DNA of 64,000 bases, taken from contig VCCP01000006.1 of the NCBI GenBank assembly GCA_005765155.1, positions 2,616,501 to 2,680,500 of the forward strand, given 5' to 3'. The DNA comes from Zelopaecilomyces penicillatus. Lineage: Eukaryota; Ascomycota; Sordariomycetes; Hypocreales; Pseudodiploosporaceae. Positions 48,355 through 62,157 of this stretch are shown one piece after another (positions within the stretch are counted from its first letter, which is position 1; every line of letters begins with the position of its first letter). A program made the position numbers and the translations under genes. Below the pieces are notes generated by a model. The model did no database searches. It was given only the letters and a program-made list of their open reading frames with translations, and was not told where the DNA came from.

Positions 48355-48791
48355 CTAATTAAATTCCTCGGCCTTTTCATCAATAGCGCTATTCTGTTGT
48401 AACATCGGCTCTAAATCGTCGTGATCCTTGAACGCGTTGCCAGCTCCGCCTCGGCCTGCATACTGCGCCCCGGTGCTTGGTCGTTTGAGAACACTGTGAG
48501 ATACCATCGTCAGTATGTTTAATCTCTGAAAGCATGTATGATATATTCCGGCGCCCTTAGAAAGAAAATCTAGGAAATTCTATGAACATACGCCGCGACG
48601 TCCTGGCGCAAACGAGTCTCAAGAGGATCCTCATTTTTGGCCATATTTCCTGTACCTCCACGTCCCGTTGTAATGATAGCTGTCTTCAGCACGGGCGTTT
48701 GCAGGTCTGATGGTTTCAACTTTGGTAATTTAGAAGTATTAGAGATATTTCCAGCGCCACCGCGACCATGGGATGAGAATTGCGAAGACAT
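48355..48791 (-). CDS. Small Gly-rich protein of the DUF3602 type
   Basis: Two exons, 48791-48592 and 48493-48355, joined over a 98-bp intron with a GTATGT donor, CTGAC branch and CACAG acceptor; 112 residues. Three copies of the motif GRGG(A/T)GN occur near residues 10, 44 and 88, the hallmark of the fungal DUF3602 family. Those small, probably disordered proteins have no assigned biochemical role. The C-terminus is acidic (ends AEEFN). Function unknown. Confidence 0.82.
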
Positions 48792-49370
48792 TCGTATGGT
48801 GGAGGCGTGAAGGCGCAGGGTTGTTTCAACACGATGTACTGCAGCACCTGAAATGCCGCCAACAGGCGCTATGGAGTACTTTGAACAATGTCTTAGTAGT
48901 CTTTGGTCGACGAGGTGACTATGTCTGGTGTGCCAGTGTTCGAAACAAATCCGACGCAGGTGAAGGTTAGTTGCAACGAAACCGAAACACAGGGTGGGAG
49001 CATTGATAACTAATGGCCAAGATTGGGGTGGCGTTTCTCACCCCACTTCTCAAAAGACGGTTTGCTTGCTGATGACACGGAGCGGCATCACGAGACAACG
49101 GCTACTGTCCTCTGATGACTACAAGTACTTCCGTTCTGTTCCGATGGTGCTTATGACTTGGATATTATGGTTTTGGATTTCGATCAGAAACTAAGGCCTT
49201 GCTTATTTATATATCATGCCAACTTGTTGAATATATGGCTTCTAGCCGTAGTTTGTTGTGTACTCTATAATTTTGAAACTACATTCTTACAAAGTTCCTT
49301 AGCTACTGTTAACCAAAGCTGAGCAAGGCAAATCACGCAATCCTGTTAGAGGTACTTGAAATTCTCATGT
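48792..49370. other. Intergenic between the small protein gene and HIS1
   Basis: About 580 bp. It lies upstream of the minus-strand DUF3602-type gene and downstream of HIS1. Short frames (48773-48970, 48994-49194) have no recognisable content. Confidence 0.55.
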
Positions 49371-50539
49371 TCATCGTGTGTTGTGAATATCAAGAACTAA
49401 GATATCCTGGGCTCCTACCTGAGCTAAGTCATCCATGACTAGCGCAATCCTCTTTTTTTCTACCATGGAACTGACTGCCACCCAGCCATCCCCATCTAGG
49501 CTTGTGATCGTTGGCGCACGCTTGCCTGGGGTAACCTTAGTTGCCGCAGCCAGTCGAGATCGCTCAACGTTGTACTGGCAAAGGACATAGCGCTGAGCAG
49601 TGATAACGCCGCGAATACGGGATGCAATCAACTCTACCATGTTGGTGTTGGAAGGCGAACGAGATTTGATAAGAACTGCACTCGACTCAACAACGGTATC
49701 GATAGCCTTCAAACCTGCTGCTCTCATAGTCTCGCCCGACTCTAGAATTACTGTCAGCAACGAGAAATGTGAACACTACTAGAGGCTCAAATCAGTGTGG
49801 TAGGACTCACCAACAAGGTCGACGATTCCATCAGCCACCCCTAAAGCACAAGCTGCCTCAACGCTGCCACTAAGCTCAACGATTTTGGTTTGAAGCTTTG
49901 TAGAGGAAGTGGGCTTGATTGACGTGCCATATTCGGCCTCTAGCTGTGCAAAGTATTCGACCGTCAAATGAACAAAGCTAGTGCCGATGGTACGACCAAT
50001 GAGGTCTTTGGGGTTGGTATACCTTCCTTTCTCCGGAACCTGAACCTGCAATCGACAACTGCCAAATTCTAGTTCCATAACCATCTCACTCCCAGAGGAT
50101 CCATGATGAGTATTATTATCGGTTGCCGCATAACGAACAGCCGCGTCATACTCTTGAATTTGATCCCAACCAGTTATGCCAAGGTCAACTCGACCTTGAC
50201 CAACGAAAGTTGGGATATCGGCAGCAGGGAGAAATATAAGAGCAATTGGGAGGTTTTTAACGAGAGCGATGTCAAGCCTGTTTTCTCTCCTGAATTGGAT
50301 ATCTGCACCTTCAAGAAGATTGAGCGCAGCCTGGTTCAGGCGGCCCTCTAGATAAATGCTGTGCGTCAGTATAGGCCAGGCTGAGTAAATTGTACTATCG
50401 GTTAGGATCAGTGTTGCTCACTTTTTGGGACAGCAAAAAGCAGGCGGCCTTCGAGACTACGTAAAACCATATTAACATTAGCCTAATAGCATAGCATGGA
50501 TTCAGCATGGATTCAGACTAACCTGTTGACGAGGTCCAT
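49371..50539 (-). CDS. HIS1: ATP phosphoribosyltransferase (first step of histidine synthesis)
   Basis: Four exons: 50539-50523, 50456-50422, 50347-49811 and 49741-49371; 319 residues. The enzyme condenses ATP with phosphoribosyl pyrophosphate and is the feedback-regulated entry to the histidine pathway. Visible signatures: MDLVN start, GRLLFAVPKKGRL, FLPAADIPTFVGQGRVDLGITG, SGSVEAACALG and DLVESGETMRAAGL. The C-terminal regulatory (ACT-like, HisG_C) domain includes KVTPGKRAPTI and WVAVSSM. Two tiny exons at the 5' end are needed to give the conserved N-terminus; the introns are 66, 74 and 69 bp. The next gene upstream, CCH1, is on the same strand about 600 bp away. Confidence 0.94.
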
Positions 50540-51141
50540 GTTTGTACCACCGTGGGAACAATGGCAACGATTTCAAGTTCGCGTTACCTCAATACCTGCC
50601 GAATCCCTTTTCAGCAGTGGCCTTACCTATTTGAGTGGATTTGCTGCAATGTGTCAACGGCTGCACCTGGCGTGAAATTACGGATGAGAATTAGGTAGGC
50701 TGGGGTATGGTCATTGTATTCTGATTAGGAGTCATACTCGACTGGCTCTCCAAGTTGCGGCTCCGACCGCGGGGCAGTTTAGCCACCTACTTTTCTCGCC
50801 AGTAAAGGGTACATGACCAACCAGAGCTGATGCAGTGCGCCGAACTCGGAGATAAAAAAGTACATAAAAGAGATATATATTATATTCAATAAGCTATTAT
50901 ATATTTACCATAAAAATGGAATTTTCTATGATAAAATTGATTAATTAACTTATAATATTAAATTGTGTTTATTATTATTAAGGTTAATATTAACAACTCA
51001 ACTTGAAATTATAATATAAATATAACTATATACACATGCTTTGCTTATATATATATATTGTATAGCATATACCCCCCTGGGTAGGAATTAAAATACGACT
51101 TAGGGAGGTGCAGGTATAAGACCCCTTTTTCCTGCTCAGGC
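50540..51141. other. HIS1 upstream region and CCH1 downstream region
   Basis: About 600 bp without a gene. 50860-51070 is a short AT-rich patch resembling the RIP blocks, otherwise absent from this island. A Gcn4/CpcA-like site is at 50729-50735. Confidence 0.5.
50729..50735 (-). promoter_or_regulatory. Possible Gcn4/CpcA site upstream of HIS1
   Basis: ATGACTC on the minus strand, about 190 bp before the HIS1 start. It matches seven of nine positions of the ATGACTCAT cross-pathway-control site, which commonly regulates amino-acid genes in fungi. Confidence 0.4.
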
Positions 51142-54100
51142 TCAGTTCAGGTCCTCATACCGACTCGAACTGTTGCCTGGCTTGTGAAGCGTTGTGCTCC
51201 GTCGAATATTCTCCATCCACAATGAGTCGTCAAGCATGTTCTGAGTTGGCGGCATGTGGACGGAACTCCTGTGAGATGTCATTTCGCCTCCAGGTGCTTC
51301 TTGGCCCTCTGTTTCACAAAGCTCAAAGCTGAAAGTCGCTGGAGAATTAGATGTTTGCACCAACGAGGATGACGCGCGAGGCTGGTTAAGGGGGTGATGC
51401 CGCGCGACGTCGCGGCTAGTCATATCATCGGACCGAGCTGGTTCCTCTGACAGCGTAACCTCATCACAAACCTGCGGTGGTCTAGAGATCGAATTAAGCC
51501 GTCTGGTTTCATCCCTGGTCTCATAATCATTGTCATCATCGACTAAAATGCCAGGAAGTCTGAGTTGTGGTATCTCAGACATGCGCGAGGCTTGCTTTCG
51601 CCTCATGTGCTCCTTGAACTTTCTTGACCAATAACTGAACATGACGTCATATCAGCTCCGTCTCCTAGCTGTATCTTGGGGTTTTAGCAATACATACAGT
51701 GTGTCGAAAAACCCTTGTACTATTCGTCGCCGAATTCCTTCATCAACCCGTTGCAATCTGGCTCGTCGTCTTAAAAATTCCTCCAATCTAGACCCTTGTT
51801 AGCGAACGAATGCCTTGTACCACTAGGAAACCTACTTTAAGCTCTTGCTGTCGTTAATGATGTTGTAATGTGCTAGGATCATCAAAACATCTGTGAATGC
51901 AATTCCTTTGTCAGGATCAGCGCTGACGAGAACTTCTTCGTAGAAGATATTGTAACGACGACGCCTTTGACGGATTTTTTTTACATCAAGACGCGCTAGT
52001 CTTTGATTGAGCTTGCTAATATCAACCTCATTATTGAATATGCTTGCTGATGCAATAGACATGTGACGTGAGGTCTGGGAGTCACTCCGAACGTCCTCGA
52101 GTATTTGTCTGACGGAGTCCTCTGCTTCGTAAATACGCATCTGAAAAACGCCAGAGAGCTCCCCTAGAAGCCGGGGAAAAGCTTCTTTTGAGATATGACC
52201 CGTACCAGCGGGGTCCACGCTCCGCCAAGCTTCTTTGAATCTTCGAATCTCGTCCCGATCGACAACTGCCATGCCACTTGAGCGTTGATAGACATAACTG
52301 AAGCTTTCATAAATCAGAGACACGAAAAGGTTCACAAAGATATACATGCTAACAATGTTCCAGGCAACGAATAGAAACCTAGCCCAAGGCTTGCTTCCGC
52401 AGTCGCTGTTAAAGAAGTTGCGCGGTTTGATACAAAGCGGAGGTTCGATGGCAGCGTAATCTTCCATAATCTGGTTCCATCCCTCTCCGAGACTCATCCG
52501 GAAAAGCAGAATCAGTGCCCTCGGAACTGTCCGGAAATTAAGGTCGCTACCTTCATTTTCTCCGAATCTGGTCAAACTGAAAGCCTGTGTCATGGCAATC
52601 GCAAAGCCAAGAAAAAGAACAAGCCACGTTGCTAGCAAATTAAGAATCAATGTGAGGCTTGCAGCAGCTGTCTTGAACAGCTGATCCAAGGCATCGTTTC
52701 GAGGGATTACAAGGAGTACAATTGCAACAAGGAAAAATTTGTGCAATTGCACGTAGGTATCTGCACGTGTGTCGGCAATCAAAACCGCCAGAGTGGCAAT
52801 AAACGCCCCTGACACGATCGTGAGTGAATAGAGATCCCAAGAACTTCGTCGAAAACGAGCCCACCCAAGACCGATAAGGCGAATCGCAATGTTGGTTATG
52901 TAGAGAAGAATGAATGTTAGGAAGACATATTCGCGAGTTGTTGTCCACCAAGTAGGCTCGTCATTGAATTCCACCACAAGTAGGAGCAAATGCAGCACAA
53001 GCACAACCGTGATGCACTGGTACCACTTACCTCGCTTCTCAATAGCCCTCTTGTGACACCATTTTCTCCATGTTTTTTCTTTGTCGCTGTAAGAACTCTT
53101 GGATGGTGAAATGTGACGAAGGAGCTTACGCAACTCGAGCCATGATCGCTGCTCTGCCGTAAGAAACGCCACTCCAGTTTGCTCAGTATAGTTGCGCATA
53201 AAAACTGAGATAAATAAAGTTAAGACAAAAACAGTAGCCAATAAATTGAAGACAACGAAGAAAAGGGCATTGCCTTGAGCAGCCATATTCCGAGGTTGCA
53301 AATCTCGCCCGGTGATGGCTTGGGCGGCGAAAGAGACGTCAGTCCATCCCTCTTGACTGACAATTTGGAAGAGTGTAAAAAGGGAGGATCCAAAGTCATC
53401 AAAGCTGAAATAGGGATTAGACGCAACTCTGGGAGACAACATTGGCCACGTGTCTCGATAAGGCGTGCTTTGAAACTCGCCGAAGCATTCGTCAAGAGAC
53501 AATATATCACCAGAATCGTTACATCCAACCATCAGTCCACTAAACAAATTAAGTCCGTAGATGGCAAATGGTATTAAGAGAGATATAGAGACAAATGCTG
53601 CCTAGAAGCTAGATTAGTACACCAAGGACCACCACAAGCTAGTCAAATAAGAGAAGGAGGGGTGGTGAGAGCTGGGCCTTACTCCTAGCAGCTTCCACCA
53701 GCCAACAATTATAAGAGAATGAAATGTGTCCCTTGCACTGTCGCTAACGTTGAGGAGGCGAAGAGCCCGGAGGGCTTTGAAGGCGCCTACAGCCCTAGAT
53801 ATGGCACCATCGTTGATAAGAAGGGTCACAACATTGATCCAAAGGGTGATAAGAACAATGATATCGATTATACCCCATGAGCTGCGAAGATACGCATTTG
53901 GAGTCCACACAAGTCCGTCCGCGATGATCTTGATGATGCTCTCAACAGTGAAAACCGCGGCAAATGACATATCAGTCCAGACGTACCAATTTGCGACACT
54001 GAAGGAATGCCTTTCCCTGTACTCTTTTTGATATAGTGGTGTTGTCACACAAGCAATTGCAACCATCGCAACAACAATAGCATATATGAATGCGGAAAGT

Positions 54101-57100
54101 GTATACCAAGCCAGCTTGTTCGGCTCCACTCCGTCAAATCGTTCGACTCCTCTAGCGGGACCTACAAGGGACTGACAAACCCGTCGAATGCTGCTCTTTG
54201 GTTGAAATATGTACATTGAAGTATTGTAATTTGGATAACGGGCGAGATATTCCCGTTGAGCCTTTCTGCGAGCAGATGTCGCCGAAACTGCTTGCCGCGC
54301 CATTTGTCGAGGATCCAAAGTGTCATTAGGGCCATCAAAACGAATGTTCGAATAAAAAGGATTGGGTTCTCTATTGTTGACGTAATGGATCATCCTGCCC
54401 CAAATGCTTCTTAAAACTCCTGGTTTGCCATCTTTCAAACCGCTCGTTGCAGTCCGTCGTGGGGCTCCAGTCGGGTTCACATGCGAGTGAAGAGGGTCTG
54501 CTGGGTCATCATCGAGAAATTCGCGCACAACAGTATCCTTTAGCAGCATTTCCATCATCGCCGGGCCGTAATCCAGCGGATCCTTACGTCGACGAGATTT
54601 GCCCATATTAAATATTGTGGATAGAGCCAAGTTATTTGATGCATGACCAAGTTCCTTTCGCTGAAGGAAAGCCTTTACTTGTTCGAGCCTTTTTTCGTCC
54701 TCCGATACATCGAAGTTCTCTTGAATTACCGCAATAAACATGTTAATTAATATGAAGAAGGACAAGATGAACCAGCCAATCAGGAAGATGGCACCAATCC
54801 AAGAAGTTTTGAACTGCTTGGTGTAGGATGTAACGGAGTATAAGATATCAGTCCAATTCTCGCTTGACAAGATCTGATACATTCCAAGAAATGAGTTGAA
54901 TATGGTATTAAACGATATGCGATTGAACTCGCCGCCGTCATCTAGAGGAATTTGTCCTCGAAACAGTTGCGAAGCAAGGATTGCTACAAGAAATGTCATC
55001 AAGAAAACAAATAACATCAGATTCCCAATACCTGCAGAGCTGCCAAGAACCATCAATATGAGTTTCCGGGTAACAGGTATGGCTAGAACAAGTCGATAGA
55101 CCCGCAAAATTTGAAAAACAGTGAGCCAAGCGTATGCTCGAGACATTCGAATCGGAGGGATAAGGATAACTGATGTAACTATCGCCAAACCAAGATCGAA
55201 AACATTCCGCCAATTTCGATGAAAGCCACGCCAGTCAGTCGCAAATCGAATTGCCATTTCAATATCAAGTAGAATGGTAGCGATCACTTCAGCAGCGTCT
55301 ACAAACGTTTCCCGTGAACGCGACATAGAAGCGCTTCGCAATGCTTGGCATAGCAATGCCACTGCTATGACAAGAACCCAAAATGCAAAGCTGTTGTCAT
55401 AGAGGCGCTGCAAAGATGACGACCGGTGCATGCGGTCCTCAGAGTGCACCTGCATCGGTAGCTCTTGCTCGTCTGTGAAGGCACTAGATTTGCTTTCCTC
55501 TCGGATGACTTGGAATGATGATGTGATTACTGCAATCAGAAGATTAGTTAACCACAGCATCATTATCATTATTCCAGCCCCGAAGAACAATGCTGCTTGC
55601 GAGTAATCCGAGCCCATTGTGTAATACATAAGATCCGAAAATGTATTTGCACTCATGATAACGAAAACGAGTTCTAGGGAATGAAATATGTTGTCGAAAT
55701 TGACAGTCCCATTGTGAGGATTACCCTGCTGAAGACAAATTGAACCTCGCGGGCAAAGAAACCCTTTTCCATCGCCAGTTCCATTCTGGAGATTACTTAG
55801 CGAGCCAGGAGTGCTAAACTTGACCCAAGGCATAGTTGCCCCTGTGTTGTTGTGCAGGTATCCGCCACAAAATTCCATGTGATTGGTAAAAGATGCTGAG
55901 AGATTTCCCGGATCGAGAGGATCAAGCCATACACATTGACGACTCAAGCTAGATTTGAAGCTCTGAATGCCAATGATAGCAAAAAGAAGCCAAAAGAAAC
56001 TAATTAGAAATGCAACCCTAACAAGAAGCGGGGCAGCTTTCTTCAAGCTTCTCAAGATAATCTGAGACTTGTCAGCTTACTCTGGTAGGTACATGGAGTT
56101 GCTTGCTTTATATTTCTCTTACCGCAGTGCCATGAGTGAGTGCCAGTAGTCGTAAAATACGCAGGCAGCTAAGCATTTTGAAGAGATAAAGATGATGCCT
56201 GTTCTCCAGGCCAGTAATTCCTAAAATGAAAGCAACCCAGAAAGAGACTACAGCGACGAAATCCAGACGGTTGAAGGAATGGCGTAGAAAGGCGCGCCGT
56301 GCCAGCTGAAGCCTCTGTTGTTCTTCGAGGCTCGCAGGCAACGCTTGCTGCCCTTGCATTATGGTCGTAAATGATCGTGAGAAGGCGGACGGCTGTGGCT
56401 CGGTATTGCTAGTGCCTTTAACGGACTTATGCCTTTCAGGCTGGAAAATAGTTCGGTACTGCTCTGTTATGGCAGCTCGAACACCCTTTTTGCGATCAAT
56501 GCTACTATACTCTTCTGCGTTCAATATAAACCCGGAAACGATAATTCGAGCAAAAAGTTCCATAGTAAAGACGATGAAAAGTCCAAGCATAGCCCAGTCA
56601 ATTGAACGCCTGCCCCACCGTTCAGGGCGGCCATTGCCCTTGCTAAAAACATCAGGACCTGACTCCACAGCAAGTAGGATGGCTTGCAGAACAATGAGCA
56701 GAAGAATAAGTGGCTCAGTATAAGGGTTCACCATAATGTCACACATCCATCGTCTAGTTGGGCTTTCAGGAGGGAAAATGCCTAGAGCATAACCTTTCAG
56801 AGGGTTTGAACAGGGCTTTGGGGATTTTGTGAGACGCTGAGAATGAGGCTCAGCAACACGATACAGTGGACCTTCCGATTTCTCAGACCGCAATGGAGAC
56901 ACGTATGAAGTATCGGCTTGTATTGAGACAACAGTCTGTCTGGAGGGGTAGACGCCGGAATTCCGAGGAGAATGAGGTCGATCTCGTGACGCTCGTTTAT
57001 CAACCATCTCACTGTCTCCACTAATATTAACAACTCTTTGCGACATTGCTCGAACAATTGATCCAGCGCGGTGAAAAGCTCCAGATGAAGATTGTGAGCT

Positions 57101-57691
57101 AGAGATGCGATGTTCATGGGGTGTTAACGAAATCCCAAAGCTGCGATGAAGGGTTAAAGCATGGCCAGAATCTGTACTCCGTCCTAGTACATCGATTTCA
57201 TGGTTTCTAGTTGAATCATTGTCGGGGTCGGACACAGTTTGGAAGCTATCTCTGTCATCAGAATCATGGTCATCCACTGCAAGTGAGCCAGCAATTAGCT
57301 GAGCACGTGCTGTAAGCGGAATCCTATCTGATTCTGTGAAATACGGGTTTGTTGCTTCCATGTATGCTGAGTCTGTATTAAACTGGTCTTCTGAGTTTGT
57401 GGGAAGTCGAGGCGAATCTGCCAGCGGATAGTTGATACCAGGCGGCAAAGCCGCTTGCAAAGCTGTGAGGTCTATAGGTGATTCGGGAGAGATTCCATTG
57501 TCTGATGGAGTGTATGAGTACCAGTAGCTCGACGCATCCCGCAAGATTGTATCAGTCTCAGCTACATCAGGAGTACAATTACTCTCAGCAGCAAGTTGCT
57601 CGTTTCCAATGCAATTAATATCCAAGAGACGTTGCAAGTGAATCGACCGTCGGCGCCCTGGTAGGGGCATATCAGGGGGGTCGGACGACAT
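51142..57691 (-). CDS. CCH1: Voltage-gated calcium channel alpha subunit Cch1
   Basis: Five exons: 57691-56123, 56061-53683, 53601-51836, 51787-51698 and 51634-51142; 2098 residues. It is the pore of the plasma-membrane high-affinity calcium uptake system that works with Mid1. A long, Ser-rich cytoplasmic N-terminus (to about 310) is followed by four six-helix repeats. Arg/Lys-spaced S4-like helices are visible (for example LFKMLSCLRILRLLAL in repeat I and FKALRALRLLN in repeat III). Pore loops: repeat I SANTFSDLMY (about 660), II SSENWTD (about 923), III SQEGWTD (about 1400), IV SLGEGWNQ (about 1686). Repeat I thus has Asn where animal channels have Glu. An EF-hand-like segment lies near 1780 (DPAGTGHI). 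The start is the first real ATG in frame (57691). Introns are 61, 81, 48 and 63 bp. Confidence 0.95.
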
Positions 57692-58485
57692 ATTCGAGAA
57701 CACAGAGAAGGCAAACGAAGCAAGGGAGTAATGGGCAATAGACAAAGGGCAAAAAGTATCACCACTAAGGAAACCACATGCTACAACCCTCCATCATCGT
57801 GGCTGGCGTATAATAGTGGTGACAGGTTCAAACGGTGTTTCAAGCACGTTTCAGCTGTGCAACTGCGATAGACTAAAGTGGGCTATATAAAATATTACAA
57901 AATAAAACAGATCCGTATATTAAGATTTAAATAGTTTATTAGAATCTATAAGGATAATAAATATATATTATAGTATTATAAGATATATATATTTATATTA
58001 TAAATATTTTAATTTCTTTATTTATAAGTATTAAACTATTAATAATAAAACCTTTTAATTTATAATTTATAAAAAAAGAATTAATTTTAAATAAAGTAAA
58101 TCTTATAATTATACTATTATTCTTATTTTTAAATATTTATAATATTATAAATTTATTTTTTAAAATATAATATTTTTATTTATTTATATATTATTTATTA
58201 TTTTCTTTATAATAAGATTATTATATTCTTTATAAATTTCATTAAATATAAAAAGCTTTATATAAATAAAATACTATATATATTATTTTTAAAAAATAAA
58301 ATAAATATTTTAAATAATTAATATTAATATATTTTTATTTAATAGTTTTTATTTATATTAAAATAGATATATTAGATTTAATTATAAGTATTATAAAACT
58401 AAAATATATTAATAAAGAATAATATTTAATACTTTATATATTAAAAGAATTAAATAAAAAGAAATTATATTATTTTATTAAAATA
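57692..58485. other. CCH1 promoter region passing into AT-rich DNA
   Basis: The first ~200 bp have normal composition and must hold the CCH1 promoter; from about 57890 the sequence becomes AT-rich relic DNA. No gene. Confidence 0.55.
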
Positions 58486-58914
58486 TATTAAAATAAATAG
58501 ATTTTTAATATAATAGCTTAATCTATTATTATCTTATAATTAAATCTATTATTATCTTATAATTAAATCTATTATTATATAATAGTATTATCTATTATAA
58601 GATTTAATATAATATTTAAGGTATTTAAATAGTTAAATTTATTAAATTAAGCTAAAATAGAAAATAAAAGCTAATCCTTTAAAATCCTTTATATTTAAAA
58701 TATCTAATAATTTTAAATAAATATAATTTTAAATTTTAAAATAATTCTAAAGAATTCTTATATTTTTTAAATATATAAAAAGCTAGATTCTTAATTAAAT
58801 CTTATTTCTTTTTTTATTAATAATATAATTTTTTTTATAAATATTTATATAAATAATTATGTCTTTTTTTTATTATTTTAATTATTAGCTTTAATTAATT
58901 TTTATAAAATTGTA
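58486..58914 (+). repeat. 5' LTR of the degraded copia copy
   Basis: Starts TATTAAAATA (TGTTAAAATA in the better copy) and ends ATTGTA (ATTGCA). About 429 bp, somewhat shortened. Confidence 0.68.
58521..58580. repeat. Tandem repeat of a 23-bp unit
   Basis: About 2.5 copies (58521-58543, 58544-58566 and part of a third), inside the LTR. They derive from the internal TATAGCAGG-type repetition of the copia LTR after RIP. Confidence 0.7.
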
Positions 58915-58918
58915 AAAA

Positions 58919-58928
58919 TTATAAGCTT
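58919..58928 (+). other. Converted copia primer-binding site
   Basis: TTATAAGCTT in place of TTATGAGCCC, that is, transitions only, at the expected spot beside the LTR. Confidence 0.55.
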
Positions 58929-61900
58929 AAAAGATAATTAATTTTTTATTAATTAAAAATTATATTAAGCATTATATATATAAGAATTAACTATTAAATC
59001 TATAGCTTATAATAAAATTTATTTTTAAATTTATAGACTATTAATTTAAAATTATAAAATTATAGATTTATAGCTTTATTAATTATATTAAATATAATTA
59101 ATTATTAAAATCATTATTTAATTTTATAAAAGCCTTATATAAGATTATATTAATTAATTAATTAAATTAAAGATATTATATTAATTATATTATATGTTAT
59201 AGCTAGTATATAATAGGTTTTATATATATTTATTAAATTTCTTTAATAAATTAATTAAAAGACAAGGCTTTTATTAAAATTAAATTATTTATAATACTAT
59301 TATAATTAATATGTTTAGCTTATATAATATTATTATAAATATTTAAGCTTATTTTATAGATTATATTTTATTATTTAATTATTAATAATTAATAATTAAT
59401 TATTTTATTTCTTTTATTATATAATAATTATTTATAATATTTATAATATTTATAAATTAAATAAAAATACTTTTAAAAGCTTATAAATTATTATATAAAT
59501 AATATTATTATAATATTATTTTTTAAATATAAAATAATTTATAATATATTTTAAAAGCTTAGTTTTAATAATAATAAAGATTTTATAAAGATATTTAATA
59601 ATAAATTTAATATAAGATTTATTAAATTATAATTAATAAAAGTTATTATTTAAGTTATTAATTAAATAAATTAATATCTAAAAGCTATAAAGAATTTATT
59701 TTTTAATAAATTAAATATTAAAAGAATTATATTAGGATTTATATAATATTAAGTATTTTATTAAAAGCCTTAGATTTATAATCTTTTATAATAGATTTAA
59801 TAAAATAGCTATAAAATAAAACCTTTTTTATTATTAAAGCTAGCTTTTATAAAGCTAAAAAGATTAAAATATCCTTTAAAAGACTCTTTAAGAATTTTAA
59901 AAATAAAACATTTAAGTCTATTAATAAATAATCTTATAAACCCTTTAAGAAAATTAAAAAGATTAAAAGGCTTATAATTAATAATAAAAAACTTAATAAA
60001 GTATTTATTATAATAAGGATTTATAATTTATTTATAAATAATTAAAATATTATAATTAATATTTAAGCTTTAATTTTAAATTTAATATAAAAGATTAAAA
60101 AGCTATATAATTTAAAAATTTAATTTATAATATTATATATAATATTAATCTAAAATATATATCAATATATAATATAGGTTTAATATATTATATTATTAAT
60201 AATAAACCCTTTTTTATTAATTATAATATTTATATTAAGAAATTAAAGTTATAATAATTAATAATATTTTAATCTATTTTAAAGAATTTAATATAATTAT
60301 ATTTATAATATTTATAAACCTTAAATTAAAGATTTATAATATTTTAAATTAAAAAATATATTATATTTTTTAAATATAAATTAAATTAAATAAAATATTA
60401 TATATTTAATAATATATCTTTATAAAAATATTATTTATAATAAATTAAATCTATTATTAATTCTTAAATCTTATTAAAAATATCTTTTTTTTTAATAATA
60501 GAAAACCTATTTTTAAATTTATAAATATTTTTAATTATTATTATATTTATTTTATAATAATTAAATTTATCTTTAATATCTTTTTTAATATATATAAGGA
60601 TTTTATTAAGCTTTTTAAATTAATTAAATAATTATTAAAATTAATTAAAAGCTTTATAAATATAAATATATATATATTAATAAATCTTAAAAATTTAAGC
60701 TTTTTAAAATCTTTATTAAAATCTTTATTAAAAGATATTATATCTCTTTTAAAACCCTTTAAAAGTATTACTTAAAAAGAAAATATAAGATTTATAATTA
60801 GCCTTAATTATTAAAGGCTATTATAATTAATTAGAATTTAATATATTTAATTAAATTATATTAATTTATAATTATTAAAGAGATTTATTTAATTTTTAAT
60901 AGATTTATTAGATTTTATTATTATAAAAGATATAATTTTTTTTATTTAATTTATATATAAGTTAAATTAATATATAATCCCTTTAAAAATCTAATTTTAA
61001 ACTCTTTAAAAATATTAAAGATTATAAAAAGAAATACCTTTTTTTAAAATTAATCTTATATAATAAGCTTTTTATAAAGCTTATTTTAAAAAAAAGAAAA
61101 TCTTATTATTAACTAGTTTTTTTAATATTTAATAAGAAAGATCTTATTATTTTTTATATTATAAAAGGCTTACTTAAAAAGCTAAAAGCTTATTATAAAA
61201 AATATCTTTTATAATTATATTTTAATAATTAAAAAGAAATCTTTATATTATTAAAAAGCTAATTAATAAATAAAAAGATTAGCTTTAATATATTTAATCT
61301 TTATATTTATAAATAAAATAACCTATTAAAATATTTTATTAAGATTATTTTAAATTATTTATAAGCTATTATAATCTTAGCTTAATTATTATTATTTATT
61401 TAAAGTATTAATTTATTTATTATAATTAATCTTATTAATTTTATAATAATTATAAATAAAAACTTTAATCCTTTATAATTTTTTTATAAAAATTAAAACT
61501 AGTTTTAATAATTAATAATTAATAAATTAAATTTAATTAATTATAAAGCTATAAAAGTATAATATAAGATTATTATTTTTATTAAGAAATATTAATAAAG
61601 TATTAAATTAAATTATAAAATAAAATTAATTGAATTATTAATTATCTTAAATAAAAAGATCTATTTAATATATATATATTTTTATTAATAAATAATTAAG
61701 ATTTCTTTTTTTTAAAATATAAATAAAATAAGCTTTATAAGCTAATAATTAAAAAACAATGATAATCTTTAAAGCCTTTTTAATTTAATAAAGGAATTAA
61801 AAAGCTTTATATTTTATTAAGTTTAATAAATTAAATTATATTAAAAGATTTAATTAATTTAAAAGCTTTTAAATAAGCTAGAAAACCTTTTTAAGATTTA

Positions 61901-62157
61901 TCGCTTTTATTATAATTATTATAATCTATATTATAGCTCTTATTATAATCTATATTATAGCTTAAATATTAATAAAATGATTTTAAATTAGTATAGTTTA
62001 ATTTAATTATTTTATAGATATATATTATAAATTAAAAGTAAAATATATTATATAAATTCCTTTAAAATCTATTAATTAAAAATAAGCTTTAAAAAACCTT
62101 ATTAAAAAGAATTAATATTATTTATAATAAATTTTATTAGCTTTTATAAATAAAAAT

